Part shown: positions 50,096 through 60,461 of the stretch, one piece after another
Numbering within the stretch: position 1 is the stretch's first letter
How the letters are laid out: every line of letters starts with the position of its first letter
Assembly: GCA_012517855.1 (NCBI GenBank)
Contig: JAAYUD010000067.1
Location: 1-64,000, forward strand
Direction of reading: 5' to 3'
Length of the DNA: 64,000 nucleotides
DNA from: Bacteroidales bacterium
GTDB taxonomy: Bacteria > Bacteroidota > Bacteroidia > Bacteroidales > Bacteroidaceae
Program-made: the position numbers and the translations under genes
Notes under the pieces: model-generated
Told to the model about the DNA's origin: nothing
Seen by the model: the letters and a program-made list of their open reading frames with translations, nothing else
Databases searched by the model: none

Positions 50096-51727
50096 TTAAT
50101 TTTGTGTGCCCTTTTCAGAAGGCTGTTTGGCTATCTTGTCTAGTAAATAGAGTATTTCCGCATTTGCGTCGAAGTCATACTTTTTGTAGTCTTGATACGT
50201 TGGCATTAGGTCTGGGTAGAATATCTTGGCGCGTTTGTCACTGACAGGAAGAAATATCTGCATGCTATTCGATATGCTCCCTTTCAGGTGAGTATAAGGT
50301 AGACAGAAGGGCGTTTTCTCCATATACGTATTGGGAGCTTGACTGCTTGGAATGCCGACGATAGTCGCTCCCATACGCCACAGGTAAAACGCATAGTGGA
50401 AAGCGGCACTGAAAGTACCTGCATCAGTTACAACATATATATGTTGGGGATGATATAGCGGGCTACCTTTCAATTTAGTGAGCAGTGGGCGAGATGCACT
50501 CATGCAATTATGAATGAAACTTCTTCGCAAACTGTCTGTGGAAGTATCAACAGACGGCTTGTCATTTTCAGTAATATAATCTCCTAATTTATAATGGGTA
50601 CCTTGTTGCCGGTTGAATTCGTCTAGAGAGGTGTCGATTTTTTGCAAATATAATGGAGAAATAAGACGGTAGAACTCGGTGTTCATGTCTTTTGTGATAT
50701 AATTGTCACCATACATCATTAACAGCGAGGGGAGCGTAATCGGTGTCCATCCTCCGCCATCATTTCGAAGGTCGATGATTAGATCTTCAGACTTATATTT
50801 CTTCATTTGAGTGAGCATGTTGGCAAAAACCTCTGAGAACGAGGGTATACCTGCTAATGCTTTTACTGTGTCGCACGGCATTTCTTTCTTCAAGGTATAT
50901 TTATAATAGTTTTTAATCTCGTCGTAGGCTCCGTCCCATTTGTTCTTCCAGCAATATTCATAGTTTTCGCGTGCCATTATTTTGCTAATACGTATGACCA
51001 TTATATGTTTTTCTTTATCTGCAAATTGATAGTTAAGGTTTTTAGAAGGTAATTTCGTACTAGCCGGAGTAAATGTGATGGGTACGTTGTTGAGCGAGTC
51101 GCTGTTTACGAGCGGCAGCGAAAGGACGACCGATTTGTTGTCGGCAGTACGCAATGAGTAGCGAATGGAATCGGTGAATTCGGTACCCAACTGGCGCAAT
51201 AAGTTCTCCGCATTTGCTTCCCAATGCAGGGCGTTATAATTGCCATATATATTCTCACACGGATATATGTATTCTATACGTTTCAGTAGTTCTGCAATGC
51301 TAACGCTATTGATGCTGTCCAATCTAGCTCCTAACAAATCTTTATGACTGGTACTTATTCCGTCTACAATCAATCCGTCGGGAATCACCCTGAATGCTAC
51401 GCGTTGCACATAGCGTTCTATATCGGTACTTTTATTGTATTGTATTCCTGTATGCCCGTCGTGAATATTAGAAAGAAAAGTATTCACTTTGTTTACAAAC
51501 ATCGTCTCTGTACAAGCATTCTTCTGCAAATCTTGCACGACATTATTGGCTGCTTTGTAGAAAAAAACTTTTCCTCCGAAGCCGCTATATGGGTCGGGGT
51601 GAGTAGACTCCAGTAACTTTACAAGATAGCTAAAGTCAGATGCTAACGAATCTTTGTTGAGTGTTGTTTGGGCATTTGAAGCGAGAGCGAATAAACCGAT
51701 TATGATTGAAAGACATAGATGTTTCAT
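50096..51727 (-). CDS. S41 family peptidase-like secreted protein
   Basis: Signal peptide; FLSNIHDGHTGIQY, DLIIDLRNDGGGWTPI, VTDAGTFSAAFHYAFYLWRMGATIVG. Confidence 0.85.
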   Translation of the reverse strand: MKHLCLSIIIGLFALASNAQTTLNKDSLASDFSYLVKLLESTHPDPYSGFGGKVFFYKAANNVVQDLQKNACTETMFVNKVNTFLSNIHDGHTGIQYNKSTDIERYVQRVAFRVIPDGLIVDGISTSHKDLLGARLDSINSVSIAELLKRIEYIYPCENIYGNYNALHWEANAENLLRQLGTEFTDSIRYSLRTADNKSVVLSLPLVNSDSLNNVPITFTPASTKLPSKNLNYQFADKEKHIMVIRISKIMARENYEYCWKNKWDGAYDEIKNYYKYTLKKEMPCDTVKALAGIPSFSEVFANMLTQMKKYKSEDLIIDLRNDGGGWTPITLPSLLMMYGDNYITKDMNTEFYRLISPLYLQKIDTSLDEFNRQQGTHYKLGDYITENDKPSVDTSTDSLRRSFIHNCMSASRPLLTKLKGSPLYHPQHIYVVTDAGTFSAAFHYAFYLWRMGATIVGIPSSQAPNTYMEKTPFCLPYTHLKGSISNSMQIFLPVSDKRAKIFYPDLMPTYQDYKKYDFDANAEILYLLDKIAKQPSEKGTQN

Positions 51728-51914
51728 TTTCGTATAACATTGGTTGGATATATCTATATGACAATTGTGCCAATGAATTATTTATTTTTTTGTTGGGCAT
51801 AATTCGAAAACAAAGTTAGGTAATTTTGAATAGAATATCGTGCCATTATCAAAAGAATCTTTGGCGAAAATGAAAACTCTTCATTATTATTCCGTTGCCT
51901 ATAGGTTTAATGCG

Positions 51915-52658
51915 TTACTTAAAGTTTATTTCTGCTTTGCGAGCCTGTGCGTGCTGCAGTTGTCGTTTAATGAGATAGAGTTTGCCGTCTTTGACAAACT
52001 TGGCTCCGGTCTGTTTGAACCAAAAGGCTACATCCTCTTCTACGCATACACTACGCAGATCCATCACCCAATCGAAATGACACACCCGAGCTTCGTTGCC
52101 CGATTCGCCACCGGCAACAACTTGTTCTATCCACGTACTGATCTCGAAAGGACGAAGATCGATTCTTTCTAAAAGTGGTTCGCAAATAATGATTTTATGT
52201 TTGATGGGGGCTGCCTTGTATATAGGCAAACGGTAATCGGCACATGCTTGATTCTCTACTGTGCAGCAAATGGTCATATTGTCGTATCCATCTCCCCAAT
52301 CTTCGGGCAGGCACTGGGCGAAACGGTCAATGCGCTTGGTAATGAGGATGAAATTCAAATCGCTACGTTGCTTTATCATACTCCAAGCCTCTGTACGCCA
52401 TTTATCGGCATCTTCGACAAAGAAGTCCGATGTAAAGCAGGTGTATACCAACGTTCCGGATGGAATTTTATATTCTCCATTTCGTTTCTTACGAATCGGT
52501 AAATCGAAATTCTTCGTTTGCGTCACCACCGAACTATCCACGTCTCGTTTGGCATCACCCCGATAGACATAGCAATATTTGCATCCGGGGCTTAACTTGT
52601 GGCAGCCATGCCATAAGTTCCACATCATCGACCCTCTGACAATAGCGTTTGCTGGCAT
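51915..52658 (-). CDS. Phage Gp37/Gp68-like (DUF5131) protein, radical-SAM-like Cys motif
   Basis: SMMWNLWHGCHKLSPGCKYCYVYRGD, FILITKRIDRFAQCLP, VVAGGESG. ORF extends to 52727; ATG at 52658 (MPANAIVRGSMMWNLWHGC) likely start. Confidence 0.85.
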   Translation of the reverse strand: MPANAIVRGSMMWNLWHGCHKLSPGCKYCYVYRGDAKRDVDSSVVTQTKNFDLPIRKKRNGEYKIPSGTLVYTCFTSDFFVEDADKWRTEAWSMIKQRSDLNFILITKRIDRFAQCLPEDWGDGYDNMTICCTVENQACADYRLPIYKAAPIKHKIIICEPLLERIDLRPFEISTWIEQVVAGGESGNEARVCHFDWVMDLRSVCVEEDVAFWFKQTGAKFVKDGKLYLIKRQLQHAQARKAEINFK

Positions 52659-53066
52659 AGTAGCGTTTGTTTGATGGTTCTTATATCCACTTACTTTACA
52701 GCGAAGATAATAAAAAGAATCTCTCAATTGACGATTTTTGCATTAAATTCGTCAATAGACTGACGATTTTACCATTTCTCGATTTGTTTTCAAAGCAGAA
52801 CATTTAATTGATATTCATCTTTATACCCATAGAATACCAACTTCTGTAGACGGTTAGTAAATGTTTTTATATTCTTCGCCGATTTGTTTCGCCGTTGTAC
52901 TTGCATAACCAAAATTTTCTCCATATATTGCCATACCGTTTCTTTAAAACCGATCGATTTATTTCTTTGGGAGTTGGTCATACTTCCAATAAAACAAGTA
53001 TTCGGATGAGTGAGAAACGCTTTTAATGGTTTATTTCAAACATTTTTAAATAGGCTCTAAATAAAC

Positions 53067-56000
53067 ATGAGAAATTTTGCAATCACATTGTTTTCCATCC
53101 TGTTTTTATTATCACCGTTGAGCGAGGCGAAAACAGGTACAAAACAAATCGGCAACGAAGTAACAGAATTGGCAGGCAACAAAATCGTCAGTTGCCGGAA
53201 GACCAATCCGACAACCGTAGAGGTTGTCTTTTCAGATAATCGATGCATCACCTTCGACTTTTACGGCGATAATATCTTCCGTGTGTTTCAAGACAATGCC
53301 GGCGGTGCCATGCGAGAGCCTGAAGCCAAACCTTATGCTCGGATACTAACGGACAACCCGCGAAGAGATGTTTCCGGCTTGTCGGTTCGCAACGATAATG
53401 AAAATGTTTATATCGAAACGGCGCGGGTGCTTGTAGCCATAAACAAGGAATCGCTTTGTATGAAGATAACCGATCGCAAAACGTCGGTTGTCGTGTTGGA
53501 ACAAGTAGTACCCGTCTCTTTCGAAAAAGATAGAGTGACTGTGACACTCAAAGAGAATCCGAACGAATATTTCTATGGCGGAGGGGTGCAAAACGGACGT
53601 TTCTCTCATAAAGGAAAAGTCATTGCCATTGAAAATCAAAATAGCTGGACCGACGGAGGAGTAGCTTCTCCCGCGCCTCTCTTCTGGTCGACCGGCGGAT
53701 ATGGCATGTTGTGCTATACTTTCAAGAAGGGCAAATACGATTTCGGCGCTTCCGAAAAGGGTAAAGTCAAAATCATGCACGATACGTCTTATCTGGACGC
53801 TTTTATTATGATAGACAATAGTCCCGTTTCTATCTTGAACGATTATTATCAGCTCACCGGCAAGCCCGTGCTGCTACCCGAGTTTGCTTTTTACGAAGGA
53901 CACCTCAATGCTTACAATCGGGATTATTGGAAAGAAAGCAAAGAGGGTATCTTGTTCGAAGACGGCAAGTGCTACAAAGAGAGTCAGAAGGATAATGGCG
54001 GAATCAAGGAATCGCTCAATGGCGAGAAAAACAATTATCTCTTTTCTGCCAGAGCCGTCATCGATCGATATAAGAAATACGATATGCCGTTGGGATGGAT
54101 TCTTCCCAACGATGGATATGGTGCCGGATATGGCCAAACGAATACGCTCGACGGGAATATTGAAAATCTTAAGGCATTTGGCGATTACGCCCGCCAAAAC
54201 GGTGTGCAGATAGGACTGTGGACGCAATCGGACTTACACCCTAAAGCCGGAGTGAGCGCACTGTTGCAAAGAGACATCGTGAAAGAAGTGCGAGATGCCG
54301 GGGTCAGGGTGCTCAAAACCGATGTGGCATGGGTAGGCGAGGGGTACTCTTTCGGATTGAACGGCGTTTCCGATGTTGCTCATATTATGCCCGGTTATGG
54401 AAACAATGCACGTCCGTTTATTATCACACTCGACGGATGGGCGGGGACGCAACGATATGCAGGGGTATGGACGGGAGACCAGACCGGCGGTGAATGGGAA
54501 TATATTCGTTTTCATATTCCCACCTATATCGGTGCCGGGCTATCGGGCATGCCCAACATTACTTCGGACATGGACGGCATCTTTGGCGGTCGAAACTTAC
54601 TCGTCAACGTTCGCGATTTCCAATGGAAAACATTTACTCCCATGCAGCTCAATATGGACGGCTGGGGAGCTAACGAGAAATATCCGCAGGCCTTGGGCGA
54701 ACCCGCCACTTCGATTAATAGGTGGTATCTCAAGCTCAAGTCGCAACTGATACCTTATACATACAGCGTTGCCAAAGAAGCGACGGACGGTATGCCGCTC
54801 ATTCGCGCTATGCTGTTGGAGGCGCCCAACGATTATACGTGCGGCACTGCTACGCAATATCAATTTATGTACGGTCCCTCTTTCTTGATTGCTCCCATTT
54901 ATCAGCAGACCAAATGCGACTTGCAAGGACACGACATACGTAATGGTATCTATCTGCCCTCGGGCAATTGGATCGATTATTTCACGGGAGAGAAATACAA
55001 GGGCAATCGTATTATCAACAGCTTCGACGCTCCCCTGTGGAAACTTCCTGTCTTTGTTAAGGCTGGGGCTATTATTCCGATGGCAAATCCCAATAACAAT
55101 GTTTCCCAAATCGATCAAAGGCGACGCATATACGAGATATACCCCGAAGGTAAAAGTGTTTTTACCGAATATCACGACGACGGCACCACCGAAGCCTATC
55201 TATCGGGCAAGAGCACGACGACTCTTATCGAATCGAATGTGGCGGGCCGTGTGGCAACCATTACCGTACATCCTACCAAGGGGACTTTCGACGGTTTCGT
55301 AAAGGTCAAGGCTACGGAATTCAGAATAAATGTGACGGCCAAGCCCCAATCGGTACAGGCTAAAATAGGCAACAAGACCGTCTTGCTGAAAGAAGTGAAG
55401 TCGATGAATAGTCTTTCCGGCGGACAGAATGTTTGTTTCTATGATGCCTCGCCTCGTTTTGAGACTTTTGCTACCAAGGGGAGTGCATTGGCAAAGACTG
55501 TCATCGCCAAAAATCCTTTGCTGTATGTCAAGTTGGCTCCTTCTGATATTACTTCTGCTGCCATTACTCTTACTATAAAAGGGTATCAGTTTTCACCGAA
55601 AAGCTCGTCTTTGCTATCTACCGGCAAACTGACTGCTCCCGCACAGTTCCATGTGACCGAGCCACACCGACAGGCTTATGCTCTGACTCCTTCGTGGAGC
55701 AAAGTTACGGGGGCCGATTATTACGAAATCAGTTACAATGGCAATATTTATACCAACATTAAAGATACCTGTATGCTGTTCGACGGACTCACTACTCAAA
55801 CAACCTACGCATTCAAGTTGCGAGCGGTCAACAAAAGCGGCGTTTCCGCTTGGGCGGAAACGAAGGCGACAACCAAATCCGATCCGCTCGAGTTTGCCAT
55901 TCAAAACATACACGGTGATGCCTCTGCTCCAAGTCAAGAAGGATTCGAACTCTATCATTTGTTCGATTTCTCCGATACCGGTGACATTTGGCATACCAAA

Positions 56001-56927
56001 TATCACGAAAACGCTCTTCCTTACAACCTGACGATCGACCTTCGAAGCATCGACGTGCTCGACCGATTCGAATATTTGCCACGCAAGGACGGAGGAAACG
56101 GAACCATCCTAAAGGGCACGGTATCTTACAGTCTCGACAAAAAGGAATGGACCAAAGCGGAGCCATTCGATTGGAAACGAAATGGCGACACCAAAGTATT
56201 CTCTTTCACCGATCACCCCAAGGCTCGTTATATCAAGCTATCCGTCACCGAAGGGGTAGGAAGCTATGGCTCCGGTCGCGAGCTCTATGTGTTCAAAATG
56301 CCGCATACTGCAAGTTATATTCCCGGCGATATAAACAACGATGGCAAGATAGACAACAACGACCTCGTTTCGTATACCAACTATACCGGATTGCGTAAGG
56401 GCGATCCCGATTTCGACGGATATATAAGCAATGGCGACATCAACAAAAACGGGCTGATCGACGCTTACGATATTTCCAATGTCGCTACTGCGCTCGAGGG
56501 AGGAATAAAAGAAGAATGCGATTCTTTGCAGAAGCTCTCCGGCAATATCGTTTTAGTCGACTCGGTTGCAAAAGAATATGCCAAAGACGACATTATAAGC
56601 ATAACGGTGAAGGGCACAAACTTGAAAGCGGTCAATGCCTTCAGCTTTGCGCTGTCATACGATCAAAACGACCTTGAGTATATGGGTACGCAACCGATCC
56701 ATGCTAAAGAAATGGAGAATCTGACTTACGATCGTCTTCATAAAACGGGCGGAAAAGTGCTCTATCCTACCTTCGTCAATATCGGAGAGAAAGAAACGCT
56801 TAGTGGCGATCTCGATTTGTGCGTTATTAGATTTAAGGCCAAACATCATCTGAAAGTCAACTTGAAGCCTGCGAATATAATATTGGTAGATAAATATCTG
56901 AATGATATTACAACCTCGGCTGAATGA
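53067..56927 (+). CDS. GH31 glycosidase with F5/8C-like domain and C-terminal dockerin-like and cohesin-like segments
   Basis: GH31 motifs GVRVLKTDVAWVGEGY and GVWTGDQTGGEWEYIRF; DUF5110-like; FnIII-like; F5/8C-like ALPYNLTIDLRSIDVLDRFEYLPRKDGGNGTILKGTVSYSLD; dockerin-like GDINNDGKIDNNDL...GDINKNGLIDAYDI; cohesin-like C-terminus. Confidence 0.9.
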   Translation: MRNFAITLFSILFLLSPLSEAKTGTKQIGNEVTELAGNKIVSCRKTNPTTVEVVFSDNRCITFDFYGDNIFRVFQDNAGGAMREPEAKPYARILTDNPRRDVSGLSVRNDNENVYIETARVLVAINKESLCMKITDRKTSVVVLEQVVPVSFEKDRVTVTLKENPNEYFYGGGVQNGRFSHKGKVIAIENQNSWTDGGVASPAPLFWSTGGYGMLCYTFKKGKYDFGASEKGKVKIMHDTSYLDAFIMIDNSPVSILNDYYQLTGKPVLLPEFAFYEGHLNAYNRDYWKESKEGILFEDGKCYKESQKDNGGIKESLNGEKNNYLFSARAVIDRYKKYDMPLGWILPNDGYGAGYGQTNTLDGNIENLKAFGDYARQNGVQIGLWTQSDLHPKAGVSALLQRDIVKEVRDAGVRVLKTDVAWVGEGYSFGLNGVSDVAHIMPGYGNNARPFIITLDGWAGTQRYAGVWTGDQTGGEWEYIRFHIPTYIGAGLSGMPNITSDMDGIFGGRNLLVNVRDFQWKTFTPMQLNMDGWGANEKYPQALGEPATSINRWYLKLKSQLIPYTYSVAKEATDGMPLIRAMLLEAPNDYTCGTATQYQFMYGPSFLIAPIYQQTKCDLQGHDIRNGIYLPSGNWIDYFTGEKYKGNRIINSFDAPLWKLPVFVKAGAIIPMANPNNNVSQIDQRRRIYEIYPEGKSVFTEYHDDGTTEAYLSGKSTTTLIESNVAGRVATITVHPTKGTFDGFVKVKATEFRINVTAKPQSVQAKIGNKTVLLKEVKSMNSLSGGQNVCFYDASPRFETFATKGSALAKTVIAKNPLLYVKLAPSDITSAAITLTIKGYQFSPKSSSLLSTGKLTAPAQFHVTEPHRQAYALTPSWSKVTGADYYEISYNGNIYTNIKDTCMLFDGLTTQTTYAFKLRAVNKSGVSAWAETKATTKSDPLEFAIQNIHGDASAPSQEGFELYHLFDFSDTGDIWHTKYHENALPYNLTIDLRSIDVLDRFEYLPRKDGGNGTILKGTVSYSLDKKEWTKAEPFDWKRNGDTKVFSFTDHPKARYIKLSVTEGVGSYGSGRELYVFKMPHTASYIPGDINNDGKIDNNDLVSYTNYTGLRKGDPDFDGYISNGDINKNGLIDAYDISNVATALEGGIKEECDSLQKLSGNIVLVDSVAKEYAKDDIISITVKGTNLKAVNAFSFALSYDQNDLEYMGTQPIHAKEMENLTYDRLHKTGGKVLYPTFVNIGEKETLSGDLDLCVIRFKAKHHLKVNLKPANIILVDKYLNDITTSAE

Positions 56928-56945
56928 TAGGATACCTATAAAAAG

Positions 56946-56989
56946 AAATCAACCCACGTTACACGAATTGCAACGTGGGTTGATTTTTT
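56946..56989. terminator. Bidirectional terminator
   Basis: AAATCAACCCACGTT / AACGTGGGTTGATTT perfect 15-bp stem with flanking A and T tracts, between convergent genes. Confidence 0.9.
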
Positions 56990-57033
56990 GAGAATGAGTT
57001 TTGTACATTCTCAACTTCTTAATCTTTGCTTTT

Positions 57034-57489
57034 TTATTTGTGGAGACAGAATCTTTTTGTTTCCGAAACTATTTTCACTCTCGGAAGTCCGTTTACTGCA
57101 TTTAGCGCTTTTATATCTTCGTCCGTTGCCTTTCTGAAGTTCTTGAACTTGGCAACGTACCCCATTACGGTAAGCGAGCGTGGACCATAAGGTTTTTTCG
57201 AATAGATATATTCGGGATCTACCAGCACATCTCCTGATTGCTCTTTTAGAAGCTCTGCAACTAAATTCTCTTTCCTGTCGGACAACGTATATTTCTCGGG
57301 GAAGAGGCTCCAATTCCATGTAATGCTTTTCTCTACTTTTGTCGTATTGATGTCAAGATCCGCTACTGTCGGATATTGCTCCACATGTGTTGTTATGGCT
57401 GATACAGAAGAAGTACATGCTATTTTAGTAGAACAAGAACTAAATAACATAGCTCCCAATAGGCATACGAATAAACTGATTTTCTTCAT
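57034..57489 (-). CDS. Small lipoprotein (tandem paralog of 57498-57872)
   Basis: Lipobox LFSSCST; SGDVLVDPEYIYSKKPYGPRSLTVMGYVAKFKNFRKAT resembles DADVLVAPQYATSIKRHRVRKIVVTGYPATYKNFTKVT. Confidence 0.8.
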   Translation of the reverse strand: MKKISLFVCLLGAMLFSSCSTKIACTSSVSAITTHVEQYPTVADLDINTTKVEKSITWNWSLFPEKYTLSDRKENLVAELLKEQSGDVLVDPEYIYSKKPYGPRSLTVMGYVAKFKNFRKATDEDIKALNAVNGLPRVKIVSETKRFCLHK

Positions 57490-57497
57490 AATATTTA

Positions 57498-57872
57498 TTA
57501 TTTACAGGTTGAACATGGTGTTACTTTTGTGAAATTCTTATAGGTGGCAGGGTAGCCTGTAACGACTATCTTTCTAACTCTATGCCGTTTAATGGATGTG
57601 GCATATTGTGGCGCTACCAATACGTCTGCATCTCCATTCTCCTTTAATGCTAATGCTACAGCTTTTTCGTGCACTCTTTTATAACCAAGTTTTGCATCTT
57701 TCTTAGGGACTATCATAGTATAAGAAATTTTGGATGAAGAAACAATTAAATCTGCTTCATTGTAGCTTTTTATACCGGTTGCAATGCCAAGACTTGTTGC
57801 TGTCTGGCTGACATAAGTGGAACATGAACATAAGCCTGCTCCGAATAATAACGTAATAAGTAGCTTTTTCAT
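57498..57872 (-). CDS. Small lipoprotein (tandem paralog of 57034-57489)
   Basis: Lipobox GLCSCST; shared C-terminal motif as above. Confidence 0.8.
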   Translation of the reverse strand: MKKLLITLLFGAGLCSCSTYVSQTATSLGIATGIKSYNEADLIVSSSKISYTMIVPKKDAKLGYKRVHEKAVALALKENGDADVLVAPQYATSIKRHRVRKIVVTGYPATYKNFTKVTPCSTCK

Positions 57873-58355
57873 CTTTAATTAATTTATGTTATAGGATTTA
57901 TTTGCAAATATATGGACTCTAATATGAACCGACAAGCCCTAAATATGGCCCTTGTGCTCATTTGGCAAAAAGATGTGCTTATCTGGTATAAAATGGTGCT
58001 TATCCAGTCGCTTTTTATTTGCTTTAAATTTTGTATTTTAACGAAAAGCTTATCAAAAATTTATTTGAATGAGGCTTTATTGATTTATTTTGTACGCTAT
58101 TAGGATTATTGCATAACAAAATGAAACATAAAAGATAGCCTTAATCTCTCGACTTTGCACTCGTGACTAATCGTTATGCTTACACCGTTATTTGATTGAT
58201 TCTTTTTGCAGATTATACCCTTACGGGTGTATTTTAATGTGAAACGGAATAAATTATACCCTTTCTGATATATATTTACTTGAATTCGGGAAGATATGCA
58301 ATAAATTTACATACCTAGTTATATAACTTTGTCGCGTAATCAATAAAGTATCATT

Positions 58356-60461
58356 ATGGAGGCAAAGAAAACGACCATACAGTTCATTAAAGAAGCTGCG
58401 AACAAACTGAAAGATTGTAAGATAAAGAGGCTTACAGCCCCTCATACCCAATCAGTAATAGAGGGAGTTATGAAAGGCGTAGGCTTGAAGAATATTCGTC
58501 AGACCATGCTTTTTGTTCCGATGTTTGACAATTCATGCAGGTGCAGAAATACAGATTTGGATGATATCGCAAACTATCTTGATTGCTCAACATTAGATAT
58601 TGTAGACTATGTTCCCGAACTGAATGATATGATGAAAAGTGGATTCATTCGCACTACAGAAAGAGAATGTATTGACTTAATGCGCCAAAGTTACGCAATC
58701 AATGAAGATGTCTTATCTGCGATTATTGAAGGAAAGGTTGTCTCGCCTAGTCCGAATCAACAGGATTCATGTTTTGATAAATATGACTTCTGTAAAATGG
58801 TAAGCAATTTGGTCGAGAATCGAGAGGTTACTCTAAAATCGGTAATTGCTTATGTAAATAAGAAGGAATCCGAGTGCGAGTATCTCAAATTCATCAAAGA
58901 CGTTTGCTTAGTAGTTCCGAATGTAGAAGATAGAATTCTATTCTATGAAATGTGCAATGATTATCTTGGTTCAGAAAGTCGTGGCAATGGAGAAACTGAC
59001 ATCAATTCAACCATGGCTGACATTTATGAGCACACTAACAAACGAATCGCTTGTAAGAAGACTCTTCTCAATGACTCCCATCCTTTGATTATTGCCGACT
59101 TGATTATGAATAAGAATGCAGAACATAAAGAATTGATCCTTACAGAGAAAGGAAAGCGCCTGTTTTTTGATGACGATATCGTATCATTTTCAAAATCCTA
59201 TTTCAACCTTGATAGATATTCTTTTACTCAAACTATCTACGATTATATTCGAAGTGACAACTTTGATAAAGATAATAATCGTGCAGATATCCGGTTGCAA
59301 TGCAAGGTTGTGGAAATCGAACAAGCGAATCCTCAATTGCAGTTCATATCGAATGTTTCAAAACTTATTTCGGAAACAGATGACAGGATTCTATTTTATA
59401 TGGTATGCCAGAAATGCATAAAGGGTGAAACTTTAGATTTGGTTCACTATCTTGACGTAAGATATAGGGCAAGGACGTGCAATGAAAAAATGAAGTTGTT
59501 CAAGAGCGGAAATCATATTCTATTAAAAACAAATCTTGTTGAACTAAACAAAGAATCAGGGTTCTTTGGAGATACCACTTATCTTAAATGTACAAGCAAG
59601 GGCAAAGACCTGTTTTTTGAAGAGGATGCACAAATCTACCAAGAAGAGGAGGACACAAAAGGTCTTCTAATATCTTCTGATATCAAGGAAAAGCACTTAT
59701 TTTTCAGTAGTGAACTAAGTGGTCAACTTTCAATGGTACAAGAGAGCCTACAAGACGAGTCTTATCAACGACTGAAAGAACGTCTTCAAACGAAAGCGTT
59801 ACCGAAAGGAATTGCCGTCTTGATGTATGGACTACCCGGCACAGGTAAGACAGAAAGCGTTTTGCAAATAGCACGAGCAACAGGCCGCAATATCATGAAG
59901 GTTGATATTAGTGCGACCAAATCTGCATGGTTCGGAGAGAGCGAAAAAATCATCAAAAAGGTATTCACCGATTATGGATACTTATGTGAAAAGAGCTCCT
60001 TAACACCAATTTTACTTTTTAATGAGGCGGATGCCATATTTTCAAAACGCAAGGATGTAGCCAGTGGAAATGTGGCACAAACAGAAAATGCCATCCAGAA
60101 TATCCTTTTGGAAGAAATAGAGAAACTGGAGGGTATCCTCATTGCAACAACTAATTTGGCTGATAATTTTGATGCTGCTTTTGAACGGCGTTTCTTGTTC
60201 AAGATCAGATTTGATAAGCCAACATTGGAAGCCAAACAAAACATCTGGATGGATAAGATACCGTTTCTTTTGCCTGATGCTGCAAAAGAACTTGCTCGTA
60301 ACTATGATTTTAGCGGTGGCGAGATAGAAAACATTGTTCGTAAAGCAATGATGCGCGAAGTAATTGCAGGTGAATCGCCCACTATTGCGGTTCTTCATGA
60401 ATACTGTAGAGAAGAAAAAATAGCAAAGAATGACCATCATCCTCGCATTGGCTTCAAATAG
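58356..60461 (+). CDS. AAA+ ATPase with repeated N-terminal wHTH-like domains
   Basis: Walker A MYGLPGTGKTES, Walker B-like PILLFNEADAIF, sensor IATTNLADNFDAAFERRF. N-terminal repeats aa ~173-274 and ~324-424 (DRILFYxxC...LTEKGKRLFFDDD / CTSKGKDLFFEED). Confidence 0.9.
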   Translation: MEAKKTTIQFIKEAANKLKDCKIKRLTAPHTQSVIEGVMKGVGLKNIRQTMLFVPMFDNSCRCRNTDLDDIANYLDCSTLDIVDYVPELNDMMKSGFIRTTERECIDLMRQSYAINEDVLSAIIEGKVVSPSPNQQDSCFDKYDFCKMVSNLVENREVTLKSVIAYVNKKESECEYLKFIKDVCLVVPNVEDRILFYEMCNDYLGSESRGNGETDINSTMADIYEHTNKRIACKKTLLNDSHPLIIADLIMNKNAEHKELILTEKGKRLFFDDDIVSFSKSYFNLDRYSFTQTIYDYIRSDNFDKDNNRADIRLQCKVVEIEQANPQLQFISNVSKLISETDDRILFYMVCQKCIKGETLDLVHYLDVRYRARTCNEKMKLFKSGNHILLKTNLVELNKESGFFGDTTYLKCTSKGKDLFFEEDAQIYQEEEDTKGLLISSDIKEKHLFFSSELSGQLSMVQESLQDESYQRLKERLQTKALPKGIAVLMYGLPGTGKTESVLQIARATGRNIMKVDISATKSAWFGESEKIIKKVFTDYGYLCEKSSLTPILLFNEADAIFSKRKDVASGNVAQTENAIQNILLEEIEKLEGILIATTNLADNFDAAFERRFLFKIRFDKPTLEAKQNIWMDKIPFLLPDAAKELARNYDFSGGEIENIVRKAMMREVIAGESPTIAVLHEYCREEKIAKNDHHPRIGFK

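Noticed and set aside
52790-52981. 63-aa minus-strand ORF
   Set aside because: No family, no clear context; insufficient support.
53248-56849. Numerous antisense and alternate-frame ORFs inside the GH31 gene
   Set aside because: Shadow ORFs of a higher-GC coding gene; the + frame carries all family motifs.
57912-58103. 63-aa plus-strand ORF
   Set aside because: Low-complexity, AT-rich intergenic, no domain evidence.
58212-58262. Repeated TTATACCCT motifs upstream of the AAA+ gene as an operator pair
   Set aside because: Only two short AT-rich matches and no palindrome; too weak to claim.
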